From contig CADCXC010000005.1 of the NCBI GenBank assembly GCA_902806595.1, positions 2,418,001 through 2,482,000 of the forward strand: 64,000 nt of DNA, in the 5' to 3' direction. The notes under the pieces are model-generated. The model searched no databases. It was given only the letters and a program-made list of their open reading frames with translations, and was not told the DNA's origin. Of the stretch, positions 31,575 through 42,711 are shown piece by piece; positions within the stretch are counted from its first letter, which is position 1; every line of letters begins with the position of its first letter. Made by a program: the position numbers and the translations under genes. The DNA comes from Pyrenopolyporus hunteri. Taxonomy: Eukaryota; Ascomycota; Sordariomycetes; Xylariales; Hypoxylaceae.

Positions 31575-33488
31575 TTAGTCGGAAATATCAGAGTATTCTA
31601 CATCGGGAAGCTCGTCTGGATCCATGTGGTAGGTCATTTCAAATCGACCCTTGAGCTTATCCCGGAAATACTCCTGTAGCCGTTCGTATTCGGAATCCCG
31701 CAACTTTATTTCGCCCATTTGATTCAGAATATCTACCCTGATTCCTATGTGGTCCGGTGTTCTAAGCTTCCGGGAAAACTCGCGGAGGCCTTCATAGGTG
31801 AAGGCGGAGATGGCGTTGATGCACAGTAATTTTAGCTGAGGAAGCGCGCCCAGAGATTCAAATATCATGTCGTTCATCGTGGCGCCGCTGAAGCTAAATT
31901 CGGATAATTTCGGCAGCGCCCGCGCAAAACGCTGCACCTCGAAAACGGTGCAATACGATTGCATCAAATTTAGAGATCTGAGGTTCTCCAGTTGACAAAT
32001 TGAGTACACCAAGGGTTGATTGTGGCTAAGCGTAAGACCGGGGACGGGCGAGCCGTCCTGAAAACCGAGGGTCAAGGCCTCGAGGTGTTCTTGAAGACCA
32101 AGCGCATTCCACGTATCAGTATTATCTTGCACCTGCTCATAAAAATCCAAAAGACACAACGATTTGAGGCGGATGTCGGGTGAACTCAAGACATCTTTAA
32201 CTATCAACGCAGCGTCCTGAACATGCGTGAAGCTAAGGTCCCGAAGTGATTTGCAATTGCAAATCCACATGGAGACTTCCTTAAGCATCGTAGGGCTGTG
32301 GTCCGCAAGCCTAACAATGCTGTAGGGCTCATTCTCGATTGAAAGCGTCTCCAGGGCCGTGCAATTAGGTAGTAGGTTGAGGGCTTTCATGGCCTGCGAA
32401 GGGAGGCTTCCGAGCATGAGGCTTCTAAGAGACGCCGCGTGCGCGTTCAACGCCGTCAAAGCATTGTCCCCTATCGCATTTTGACTGATCACCTCGAAAC
32501 TTCTTAAGCTATTGGGGCGTAGCGCTTGGAAGAATGCAGCTAGGTGCTCGTCTGCGGTGGAGCTCTGATCTGCGATCTATCAGCATCTAATGCATCGTGT
32601 GGGAGAGAGTTCTTCTAGCAAGGTCCCCGGCAAGAAAAGAGGTACCTAGGCAGTCAAGAAGCCGACATACTGCAGACCGGTTAGCCGCCTAGAAACATAT
32701 ATTATTTGCTAATGGATCCCAAGCATACCAGTAATAACAAGTCAAATCAACGAAGTGAGGACAACACTCGCGAATAGCATTAGCTGCTTCGACGCCGAGT
32801 ACAGACCCATCACGAATGCGGAGGGAGGTAAGAGTGCCAAGCCGCGATATCCAGGTCGGTAATATATCATGCGGAATGGATGTCCCCTCTAGGTGCGCCA
32901 AAGATATTGCGACTCCGGTGTCGTCTGCTGATTTCTTGATGTATTCCGTGATGGAGTCGGCGCACTTGACCGTGGTAGCGCGGGCATCTATGAATGGTAA
33001 CGGAGCATTTCGTGTATTCTTAACGGGTCTATGCCCTTCCCGCAGCACGAGAAACTGTTCCATGGCACCCCCGAAGAAGAAATCTCGGACATCTCTGTCT
33101 CTCCCCATATCCTGGATACATTCCTCAAGATTTCCGAGCGATAAAGCACGGACGTAGGCGCAGTATGGGTATGCGGCTTTCCCAATGCTGGAGAGGATTA
33201 TAGACCTCCATAGCCGTGACCATTCGAGTTTGCTATAGGCGTCACCGGTACTCGCGGGAGACAATTCTTGGATACTTGGTAAAAATCGGTATGTTAGGCC
33301 CCATCCAAATATACCCATTTTATATTCCCGATGGCAGGACGAACTCACCTATAAATTTGTTCTAATGCGATGCTTGCGATTCTTCGACTAACAAGCGAGC
33401 AGTGGAAGAGAGTTCCGAAGTCACGACGCGCAGCGAGCTCTTCGCACAACAACAGAACAATATCTTGGGGAAGGGCCGTAAGCTCCAT
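31575..33488 (-). CDS. F-box protein with leucine-rich-repeat-like C-terminus
   Basis: Exon 1 is 33349..33488 (start MELTALPQDIVLLLCEEL, an F-box helix set: LPxDIxxLLCEEL...LFHCSLVSRRIASIAL), and exon 2 runs from 33274 down to about 32739, joined through AG|T to give QIYSIQELSPAS. The last exon begins at 32569 or 32576 (…SSTADEHLAAFFQAL) and ends at the stop at 31575. The junction between exons 2 and 3 is not resolved: the obvious GTATGC donor after CYYW does not keep frame with any nearby acceptor, whereas less usual donors (GTTATT, GTTTCT) do. The C-terminal half has repeated Leu-rich units (LRDLSFTHV, LRSLNLMQS, LKLLCINA). F-box proteins recruit substrates to SCF ubiquitin ligases through Skp1. 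The substrate is unknown. Confidence 0.78.
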
Positions 33489-34321
33489 TTTCGAAGTATC
33501 CAGATAGAGGAATTCTAGATAATATTGAGAAGATAAGTTCGGAAGCAGTTTTTATTTATTTTTGGTGAAAAAAAAAAATAAAAAGAAGGAAGTATGTTGA
33601 AGAGGAGACTTAGTCCGAAAGTCGAGATCAGATTATGTTACTAATACATGGAATATGCATCGCAGCTGCAGCCTGCATTTCTTAAGCTCTTTACAAATAC
33701 ACTATACCGCTGTTACCTTGTTCTTGGGAGTGCCGTCCACAACGTACAGCCTTAGCTAGATATACTGTCTAGTACTTAATCCCAGAGCCTAATATTCCCT
33801 TATAGATAAGTAGAGGTACGGTATAGGAGCTTGGACCTATCTGCTGTCACACTGTATAGGCTAATGGTTCTTAACTCAGGTACCCCGCGACGCGTTTGGG
33901 ATACCTGAGCTTAACGCGACTAACTTTCCTCGATTAGGAATAGATCCGTCATACCCTGGGAATTGGCACTGGGGACATTCAGCTATCATACCCGCCTAAT
34001 ATAGGGACCTATCCGAATCACCCATCTGTAATATGTCATTGTCTAACAACTATTCAAACTCTGAAGCGATAATTAGGTATATACCTTACTTGGGCCCGGG
34101 TTTATAATCAGTCCATCCGACGGAGACAAAACTACCTAGGTACATTATATACCATCTTATTCCAGACAAGGATAAGCAAATTCTAAATCTACGCCCAGTC
34201 GAATATGGGAATGCGATCAGAGACAAGCAGGTAACATACCCCAGGGAATCTTGCAATAGTTCCATATTTCTTCCTCGGGGTCATCTACGGAAGCTTCGAG
34301 ATTCTCTCCCCTCAAGTAACC
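33489..34321. other. intergenic between divergent genes
   Basis: Promoter space for the F-box gene (minus) and rad9 (plus). Contains an A-rich run near 33,567-33,590. Nothing else recognised. Confidence 0.5.
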
Positions 34322-35910
34322 ATGGCTGTGCTCAATTTTACTCTGTCTGAAGAGGGCGTCGCCGGCTTAAGGGATGCGTTGTCATGCCTGGGCAAATTTA
34401 GCGATGAAGTCTCGCTCGAGGCGATGAAGGATAAGGTAGACGACATCGTCTTTGTTATTCTCTAATTACCTCATTACTAACTTTACCTTGTAGCTAGTAT
34501 TTACTACTTTAAACCCTTCCAAGACAGCATACACGTCCTTTTCCTTCGCGGCCAACCGCTTCTTCTCAAAGTACCACTTCGAAGGTGTACCCCAGAATCG
34601 GGAGAAGTTCTTTTGCAAGCTGTATAGCCGAGTACGTCATCCACGACTCGATTACCAGCGCCTCTTTCCTCCCATCCCATTCTTACTCTGGCTTTTCTAG
34701 GCTTTGCTATCTTTGTTCAGGGTCAGAAGCGGCGATCCGCTACACGACCGAGAGAAGGATACCACCATTGAGCACTGCGATGTTGCCATAGTGGACGAAC
34801 CCGGCAAGAAGAGCCGCTTTATCGCCAAGATCGTATTCCGCAATGGTCGGTAATGTTCCAATTATATAGTAGGCTCATCTCAGCACCTAGTTAATACGAA
34901 CGTAGGAATAACAACAAAATACCGGCTACCCTTTGAAGTGACCCCGCCTGTCCACGGCAAATTTGACAAGGAGCAAGCAACGAACTATTGGTCCATCCCG
35001 TCCCGGACTCTGCGACAGCTCATGGACCATTTCGGTCCGGGCATAGAATACCTCGATTTCCACTCCGAGGATGACGAGACGGTTAACTTTACTTGTTTTA
35101 CCGAAAGAATAAAGAACGGGGAAGAGGTCTTGAAGAAGCCTCTGCACACATCTATCGCAATTGAACGGGACGAGTTTGAGGACTTCGCTGTCGAAGAGGA
35201 CAAACTGCATATCGTTGTTAGTGTTAAAGATTTCAGGGCAATTACCCAACACGCAGGTCTTCTGGGTAGCCAGATTTCGGCACACTATTCGGTGCCCACC
35301 AAACCGTTACAACTTAAATACGATGGCGATGGGATCCAATGCGAATTTCTTCTAATGACGGTCGGCGAAAGAGGAGCACCTGGCCAGAAGGCCAAGAGAA
35401 CCCGTGGTAATGCCAAAGGGCCGAAAGCGCCGCAGCTTGAGGCGGCTACTAGTAGGGCTGCATCGCGCGCGCCCGCGTCGGCTCCTTCATTGCCTCCCCC
35501 CCAGCCGCAAGCATCACGGCCGGAGCCTGTCCCCTCTCTCAGACCACCGATTACCCGCCCTTCCCAGCGACCGCCCCCTGCCACATTCCAGTCTGAGTCG
35601 CTCTTCGTACCCCAAGATGACGAGCATCAATGGGACCCGGTGAACGTCGGTGAAGACGAAGACGAAGAAGAGAATGCGCAGTTGGGATGGGATGTCGGCG
35701 GTGATTTCGTAAGTATCCCTCTTTCCTCGATTACTTGTGTCCGCTCGGCTAACAGAACTGTAGCATGCGCCGGGAACTACAAGATCTATGATGACACACC
35801 GTAACACCCCGGACTCGAGACCTGATGACTCAGTTGATAATAACATTTCACACGTCGAGCCAACGCAACGGCTCTCGCAGGTCCGTAAATTCGGGCTCTT
35901 CGACGATTAG
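34322..35910 (+). CDS. rad9: DNA-damage checkpoint clamp subunit Rad9
   Basis: Five exons, join(34322..34435,34494..34631,34701..34845,34906..35708,35764..35910), 448 residues. Rad9 is a PCNA-like subunit of the 9-1-1 (Rad9-Rad1-Hus1) clamp that activates the ATR-type checkpoint kinase. Signatures are MAVLNFTLSEEGV at the start, FTTLNPSKTAY..FSFAANRFFSKYHFEG in exon 2, YRLPFEV and the WSIPSRTLRQLMDHFGPG segment in exon 4. A Pro/Ala-rich disordered tail (about 300-350) follows, with the acidic LGWDVGGDF. Exon 5 carries the terminal VEPTQRLSQVRKFGLFDD motif of fungal Rad9. The donor after exon 3 (GTCGGT) is weak, but it is the only one that joins RNG to ITTKYRLPFEV. Nuclear. Confidence 0.92.
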
Positions 35911-36039
35911 GGGCAGCCGTATAATAATGGGTATCTTTCGTTCGACGCTGGTATTACCGGAGGTACGCGACGTTTAAGGTCCGACTGAGTACCGGTATAA
36001 CGGATCTATACGACGGGTCGGGTCGTTGCGAGTAGCGGC

Positions 36040-37164
36040 TTAAAGGAAAAGCCCGTCTGCCGTAATATTAATCCAGCTTGTAGCACACCCAGCGCCGATA
36101 GCTGTAATCTGAGACCCTTCCGGTAAATATTTCAATGATGCAAGCACGTTCCATCGTCCCTTGACATCCCCAAACTTCTCGGTCTGAGGCCCACAATTTC
36201 CATGCTCGCCCCAGCCCCAAGATACTACATCTCCATCCTTCGTGACAGCTAGAACGTGCTCGCTTCCGGCAGCGATTCTCTCTAGTTCTGGTAATCCTGC
36301 AGGAGGTAGTTGGCCGTGATCATCCCGACCCCATGCAAAGAGTGTCCCGTTCCGTTGGAGAATGTAGATGCCTCCCCAGCTTGCACTGATCGTATCCCAG
36401 TTGGGCATCTCAACAGGTGCGGTAGTTTTTAGTCCCCATTTATCTGCCCCTAGAACCTGTATCCGACCGTCTCCAGGCTCGCCGATGAGACAGGTCGTAT
36501 GCTGACAACAGACGGCTTTGGCTACCTTAAAGTGAATTCCGGTGATTTTGTGGGGCCGATGTAGTACGCCTTTCGAGTCAACCGCGTCGCCCGGGTCTCC
36601 GAGTTGACCTTTTCTACCGTTGCCCCAACCGTAGACATCTCCATTGTTCAGTACGGCCACGATGTGTCTAAAGCCGGCAGCAACGCACTGGACCTCCGTA
36701 CCGAGTGGAGGGAAGTCTTTAAGCAAAACCGGAGTCCTCGTCGTCGAGGAACCTGGATTTCCGTTTGTCGCGCCCGCATCAGCCACGCCGCATATATATA
36801 CGCGTGTAGCCTTACCATTATCATTTTCAAGTACAAATACGGACGAGTCCCAAGTACATGCTACGTGAGCAACAGGGCCTAGGGGTTCGGATGTTGGAAG
36901 TTTCAGCTCATGGAACTTCGATATCTCCGGGTCCTCGGCGTTTCCCACGATCCCGCAGGCACCGGTCGAAGGGTCACCGGCCCAATAGGCCTTCCCTGTT
37001 TCCGTGAGGATAATCGTGTGATTTCCCCCGGCGGCGATACGCACGACGCGGTGCTCGGGAGCTCCGCCCGCAAACTCGACTTGCTTCGGCACTGAGACAT
37101 CTTCCTTGTGGCCTATGCCGAGCTGACCGGACCCGTTGGAGCCGAGCGCGAACAGCCCTTCCAT
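36040..37164 (-). CDS. RCC1-repeat beta-propeller protein (Ats1-like)
   Basis: Single exon, 374 residues. Several RCC1-type repeats are visible: LFALGSNGSGQLGIG (4-18), VVRIAAGGNHTIILTETG, VQCVAAGFRHIVAVLNNGDVYGWGNGRKGQLG, LFAWGRDDHGQLPP, RIAAGSEHVLAVTKDGDVVSWGWGEHGNCG. About seven blades make up the whole protein, with no extra domain. Size and layout match yeast Ats1/fungal RCC1-like proteins rather than nuclear RCC1 (which is longer at the N-terminus). Ats1 in yeast works with the Kti proteins in Elongator-dependent tRNA modification; that role here is inference. It converges with rad9 (129 bp between stops). Confidence 0.85.
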   Translation of the reverse strand: MEGLFALGSNGSGQLGIGHKEDVSVPKQVEFAGGAPEHRVVRIAAGGNHTIILTETGKAYWAGDPSTGACGIVGNAEDPEISKFHELKLPTSEPLGPVAHVACTWDSSVFVLENDNGKATRVYICGVADAGATNGNPGSSTTRTPVLLKDFPPLGTEVQCVAAGFRHIVAVLNNGDVYGWGNGRKGQLGDPGDAVDSKGVLHRPHKITGIHFKVAKAVCCQHTTCLIGEPGDGRIQVLGADKWGLKTTAPVEMPNWDTISASWGGIYILQRNGTLFAWGRDDHGQLPPAGLPELERIAAGSEHVLAVTKDGDVVSWGWGEHGNCGPQTEKFGDVKGRWNVLASLKYLPEGSQITAIGAGCATSWINITADGLFL

Positions 37165-37690
37165 TTTTCGGCTAGTTTATGACGTATGGCCCTTTGAAGA
37201 TTCCTATTGCTTCGTTTACTATACCATCCTGATTCGATTTAATTGTGAGACAGCCATAAACTCGAGTTTAGATATACTGATTCTGGGGAGAGAGAACGAG
37301 GCGTAGCTGGAGAAGAGCTATCTACCTACCTGGGTACCTAGGTACCTAGATACCTTTACTACACCAGCCGTACCAGTTGCACCGCCACAGAGCATTGACC
37401 TCGATTTTATTCCGAAGCGCCAGCCACGCAAGTCCCACTTCCACGCGTGTCCCGGCTCCACTTAAATTTCACATAACTTCGAGGCTTCGCTAAAATTTTC
37501 TTACTTTTCCACCTTCAAATTTTCCAGATCCAATTCCCAAGCAACCGCGCCAACATTTCCCGCTCTAACTCTCCTCTCCTGGGACCTGAGTTAACAGCGC
37601 AGGATTCCAATAATGTGATCGCTCCCGCCGCTCTGAATTTCTCTATTTAGGTGGTCATTCGTGCCAGGAGGCATTGGGGAAATCACGACG
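37165..37690. promoter_or_regulatory. divergent promoter region (RCC1-like / prephenate dehydrogenase)
   Basis: 526 bp between divergently transcribed genes. It contains CTACCTGGGTACCTAGGTACC (about 37,326-37,346), a palindromic GGTACCTAGGTACC cluster, and pyrimidine-rich sequence at about 37,480-37,580 preceding the dehydrogenase start, as in fungal 5' UTRs. Confidence 0.5.
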
Positions 37691-39550
37691 ATGGAGAACA
37701 GTTCCGGCGTGCTTCCAGGCATGGAGCAGTTCATCGTTGGCATTATCGGCATGGGCGACATGGGAAAGATGTACGCGCGGAGGCTTAGCGATGCTGGCTG
37801 GAGGTAAGAAGTCATCTGTGCGGCTATGATTCCTCGTCGCACCTGAGCCTCCGTAAATCTATTTCGGTAAGTCGATCTTCCTATTTCCAACATAACGATA
37901 TCTTCCTCGCATATGATGACTTGAGTGCATTTGGCTCGAGCATTGCCTTCGGCTGCTGGACAGCCATTCTGGCTCCCAGCGGCTGTTGGCTTTCCATGAT
38001 GTAACTTCTCAGCTACCTTTTCAATTTTTGTCTGAAGCGCTTTCACACCGTCTCATTTTCATACTCTACTCCATCATGCTTCCACATGCTAACGTGGGAC
38101 ATATAGGTTCTAGTAGTTATCATACGATCAAAATCCTCGAAATACTAACGTGCCATGTTCAGCGTAATGGCCTGTGACAAGGAAGAGTTGTATGAGAGTC
38201 TACGTGAAGAATTCGCGAGCAGGGTACATACATGTAGCTGTCCATTCTCAGAGGGTATCCATGCTGAGGAGTATATAGAAGAATATACAAATTCTCCGAA
38301 ATGGCCATCTTGTGTCCCGCGCGAGTGACTATATCATCTACAGCGTAGAAGCTGCAGCCATCGACCGTGTTGTCGCCGAGTACGGTCCTTGTATGAGTTT
38401 TGGTGTATCCGAACCCACTGGATTACGTTACTGAGTATGCACAGCAACAAAACTCGGCGCCATTGTAGGCGGGCAGACGTCGTGTAAAGCTCCCGAGATC
38501 AAAGCATTCGAGGACCACCTTCCAGCAGACGTGGACATAGTTTCCTGCCATTCTCTTCATGGGCCCAGAGTAGATTCCAAGGACCAGCCATTAGTACTGT
38601 CCCAGCTACTCCTAGTTACCTTACTTACCCTGCTCACCGTGTATTAGGTTATTATCAAGCATCGCGCTTCGGAGGATTCATTTAATAAAGTAGAGGCCGT
38701 CCTGCGATGTCTGCAATCGAAGCATGTCTATCTAACAGCACACGAACACGACCGCATCACAGCGGACACCCAGGCCGTGACACACGCAGCCTTCCTCAGC
38801 ATGGGCAAGGCGTGGCACTCGATGCGGCAGTTCCCGTGGGAGGGCGCGCGCTACGTGGGCGGCATCGAGAACGTCAAGATCAACCTGACGATGCGCATCT
38901 ACAGCCAGAAGTGGCACGTGTACGCCGGCCTGGCGATCCTGAACCCGGAAGCCCGGAAGCAGATCGACCAGTACGCCAAGAGCGTGACGGAGCTGTACAA
39001 GCTGATGCTGGGCGGGCACCTGAACGAGCTACGCTCGCGCGTGCTCGCCGCGAAGGAGAAGGTGTTCGGCAAGGAGCACGAGCCCAAGTGGGCGGACAAG
39101 CCGCTGCTCAAGGACTCGGTGCTGGACCAGTTCAGCCTAGGGGGCGCGCCGCCGCAGCGCGCCGACCGCAGCCCGCTGCCCAACAACCACCTCAGCCTGC
39201 TGGCCATGGTCGACTGCTGGAGCGCCCTAGGCATCGTGCCGTACGACCACATGATCTGCAGCACGCCGCTGTTCCGCCTCTGGCTCGGCGTGACGGAGCA
39301 CCTGTTCCGCGACGCCGGCAGGCTCGAGGGGGCCCTGCGCATCGCCGTCGAGGACAACACGTTCCGCAGCGACGACCTCGAGTTCACGTTCGCGGCCCGC
39401 GGGTGGGCCGAGTGCGTCGGCCTCGGCCACTTCGATACCTGGCGCGAGCGCTTCGTCGTCACGCAGCGCTTCTTCGAGCCGAGGTTCCCCGGCGCGATCG
39501 AGGTCGGGAACGCGATGGTGAAGGCGGTGCTGGAGAGTACCAAGACTTAG
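37691..39550 (+). CDS. tyr1: prephenate dehydrogenase (tyrosine biosynthesis)
   Basis: Five exons, join(37691..37803,38163..38223,38279..38390,38445..38593,38648..39550), 445 residues. The enzyme converts prephenate to 4-hydroxyphenylpyruvate with NAD(P)+. The Rossmann motif GMGDMG is at residues 20-25 right after the start; further signatures are VMACDKEELYESLREEF, NGHLVSRASDYIIYSVEAAA, GAIVGGQTS, DIVSCHSLHGP and the all-alpha C-terminal domain AFLSMGKAWHSMRQFPW. All introns are GT-AG and keep phase; intron 1 is long (359 bp). Exon 5 is much richer in GC (68% in the 60 bases from 39,001) than exon 2 (48% in the 60 from 38,161), giving long spurious frames on all strands there. No ACT or chorismate mutase domain is attached, as in other fungi. 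Confidence 0.92.
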
Positions 39551-40637
39551 GGCGCCCGTTAAAGGGGTTTTCGCGGGTTCTTGTTTATAGCATTACTTTA
39601 CGAGGCTGTTTATAAATCGTCGAGGCCTACGTGTTAATTTCAGTTGCTCCGGAATTTGTCTCTATTCCATTCCTGGTATTTTATATATAATGCCGCTTTT
39701 AGTTCCCTGTAGAACTTATATGGGATTCATTTATTCTGCCTAGAAGTCGCTAATCATTATCAACCATATATCTTCCTATTTAGAGATCGGGGTCAGAGTA
39801 GCACCAGGGTTGGGGTAGGGTCAGGGTTAGGATAGGATAGGGTTGTGGTAAGGGTTAGGGTTAGGAGTTAGAAGTTATCGAGGGCCGATCGAAACCCGTT
39901 GTTCGTAGATGAGTATGGATAAATAACAAAAATGAGAAACTCGTCTAAGACGACCTTTTGACGCTCATCGACTTTATAGGCCATCCATATACGTCACATA
40001 TTCATGGACATGAGATTATCATCTATATATACTTAATTCGTACCCATTTTTGATTCGTAGTTCTTCGATTATAACGGGTATATTGTCTATGAATTCTTAA
40101 ACTAATGTCATAAAATTGTATTTAGTACTTACACCCTACCCTGAGTATTTGTACCTACGCCACAAAGATATGCCATGGTGAACACGGGAAGCAGCGATGA
40201 TCGTTCGATGGTGGGAGAAGCCATTCATCTCGTAAGGTAGCCGGAGACCCACGTAGACCTCGGCACCATGTGGAAGGAACCACGCCACTATATATAGGTA
40301 CCTATATGGCGGAAACGTCGTACGTAAGCGCTGGTGGTCCCAGATTACTGTAAGTCACAGTACCTATGTCAGGGTACCTGTTATTTAAGGTACGATGCAT
40401 TGTATATAAGGTGACTGACCCCGCTGTGCGATTTACGGCTTTGACAGGGGTTTCATTGTCCAACTCGCCCATAACTTCATCCGTCACTAGCCCGTATAAG
40501 GTATGGGATAAATACCTATATATTAACCGTTCGCCTCCCTTCATTCGCTACCGAGTAATGTGACTCGTCCCGCGAGCCGACCGCTTATGTCAACCATAAT
40601 TTAACTGTAACCACCGAGGGGCAAAGAGAAAAAAAAA
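39551..40637. other. intergenic with interstitial telomere-like tract
   Basis: No gene seen. It holds a TTAGGG-like tract (39,806-39,865) and a GGTACC-type motif at about 40,297-40,306. The A-run just before the start at 40,638 favours that ATG. Confidence 0.5.
39806..39865 (+). repeat. interstitial degenerate telomere-like repeat
   Basis: A G-rich run with units such as AGGGTTGGGGTAGGG, CAGGGTTAGGATAGGATAGG and AAGGGTTAGGGTTAGGA. It matches the fungal telomere unit TTAGGG imperfectly, with spacing variants of 5-7 bases. Confidence 0.8.
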
Positions 40638-42510
40638 ATGGCGAGCGCGGATGCCCCCGCTGAGCAGAAAGCCCCCGTCATCATCGTGGGCGGCGGCCTA
40701 GCTGGACTAGTAGCCGCGTTCGAGCTATCGCAACGCGGCGTGCGGTCGCTCATCGTAGACCAGGAAGGGGAGCAGAGTCTAGGCGGACAGGCCTTCTGGT
40801 CGCTGGGGGGAATCTTCTGCGTCGACTCTACCGAGCAGCGGCGGCTCGGCATTAAAGACAGCCGGACGCTCGCCTTGCGCGATTGGCTCGGGTCGGCGCG
40901 CTTCGACCGCCTAGATGGCGAGGATATCTGGCCCCGCCGCTGGGCCGAGGCCTTCGTCGACTTCGCTACCGATGGCATGGAGAAGTACATCAAGGACCGC
41001 GGCGCCGGCTTCCTCATCAATGTGGCCTGGGCCGAGCGTGGCGACGGCACGGCAGACGGTCATGGTAACTCGGTTCCGCGCTTCCATATCACCTGGGGCG
41101 CCGGACCCGAAGTAGTCCGTATATTCGCGGAGCCGGTTAAGGAGGCGGAGAAGAAGGGCCTCGTAGAGTTCAAGTTTAGGCACAGAGTGGATGAATTATT
41201 AGTCGACGAGAATGGTAGAGCATCCGGTGTCCGAGGACATATCCTAGAGCCGGATAACTCGCCTAGGGGAGTCAAGACATCAAGGACAGTCGTAGGCGAA
41301 TTCGAGCTCCACGGCTCGGCGGTGATCGTCTCTTCGGGGGGAATCGGGGGTAACGTGGAGGCAGTGAAAAAAGCGTGGCCATTAGATCGTCTTGGCCCGA
41401 AAGTGCCCGAAAACTTCGTCATTGGTGTTCCCGCTCATGTCGATGGTCGGATGGTGGGGATCGCTGAAGCCGCCGGCGCGCATTTCATCAATCGCGACAG
41501 GATGTGGGTAAGTAACATGTTATCATTATTCCCCCTTCTTTACTGCTTTCAACTCGCCTCGAAAGTTATAATTCTCTAGTCGGATTTTTGCACATGCATT
41601 GCTCAATACCTTCCGACCGTGATGAAAGCATTCAGAGAGTTATTCACTAACTCTGAGGATATAGCATTATACCGAAGGCCTACAGAATTGGGACTCAATT
41701 TGGCCGGGTCACGGTATCCGTATCCTACCGGCGCCATCTTCCCTCTGGCTGGATGCGACCGGGAAGAGGTTACCACCATTCCTATATCCCGGCTGCGACA
41801 CTCTAGCCACTCTAAAATACATATGCAGCACCGGCTACGATTATAGCTGGTTTATCCTCGACCAGACCATCATCGCCCGCGAATTCGCGCTCTCCGGCTC
41901 GGAACAAAACCCAGACCTGACGAGCAAGAGTATCTGGCAACTGCTCAAGAACCGTATCTTCGGCTCCAAAGGCACAGTGCCCGTCCAGAACTTCCAGAAG
42001 TACGGCAAGGATTTCGTCGTGCGCGACAACCTCGAGGACCTAGTAGCCGGGATGAACGAGCTAGCTAAAACCGTTAACGGGCCTTTACTCGACCCTAAAT
42101 CCATCAGGGAAATTGTTGAGATACGCGACAGCCAGATGGAGAATTCCTACTGCAAGGACGCGCAAGTCATGCTAATCCGTAACGGTCGAAACTACTGGCC
42201 AGACAGCCGGAGTCGTGTAGCGCCCCCGCATAAGTTACTGGACCCGAAGCATGGGCCCCTGATTGCCGTCCGTCTGAACCTCCTGACGCGGAAAACGCTA
42301 GGCGGTCTTGAGACCAATCTTGAGAGCAATGTTATGAAGGCGAATGGTGAGAAATTCCCCGGTCTATACGCCGCGGGAGAGGCGGCTGGGTTCGGCGGCG
42401 GTGGTGTCCACGGCTATAACTCCCTCGAGGGCACGTTCCTCGGTGGGTGTATCTTTTCGGGTAGGGCGGCTGGAAGGGCGATCGCCGACGAGCTGCTCGG
42501 GCCCGCTTAA
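40638..42510 (+). CDS. FAD-binding dehydrogenase of the 3-ketosteroid-Delta1-dehydrogenase / fumarate reductase superfamily
   Basis: Two exons, join(40638..41507,41665..42510), 571 residues. The FAD motif VIIVGGGLAGLVAAFELSQRG (GGGLAG at 18-23) is followed by LGGQAFWSLGGIF; GGIGGN lies around residue 237, and the C-terminal GLYAAGEAAGFGGGGVHGYN plus LEGTFLGGCIFSGRAAGRA close the FAD site. The intron of 157 bp was placed so that RMW joins HYTEGLQNWDSIWPGHGI, which restores a continuous protein. The family carries out flavin-linked dehydrogenation of steroid- or acid-like substrates; the substrate is unknown. The start has a strong context (AAAAAAAATGGCG). No signal peptide is seen. Confidence 0.88.
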
Positions 42511-42711
42511 CGACGACGAATTTTAGCTTAATATTGGGAGTGTAGTGTATTATATCCCATAGCCTAAGCCGGTATAACCTTTTTGCTGGGTACTTTCGAG
42601 GTATCCGGTCTAATCCTCAGAGGAGAGCAATGTAGGAAATTCAATGCTATTAAACCATGTCCCTACATGGGCCTATAACGAAGCTTCGTACGCTTAAGCA
42701 CTACGGAACCC

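Noticed and set aside
37591..38046. 151-codon minus-strand frame
   Set aside because: Spans exon 1 and intron 1 of prephenate dehydrogenase on the other strand and has no family resemblance.
38707..39615. 302-codon + frame and a 214-codon minus frame
   Set aside because: Out-of-frame shadows of the GC-rich last exon of prephenate dehydrogenase; low-complexity Arg/Ala composition.
41619..41846. 75-codon + frame at the FAD dehydrogenase intron
   Set aside because: The correct frame across 41,665-41,860 is a different one that continues the dehydrogenase (HYTEGLQNW to STGYDYSW).
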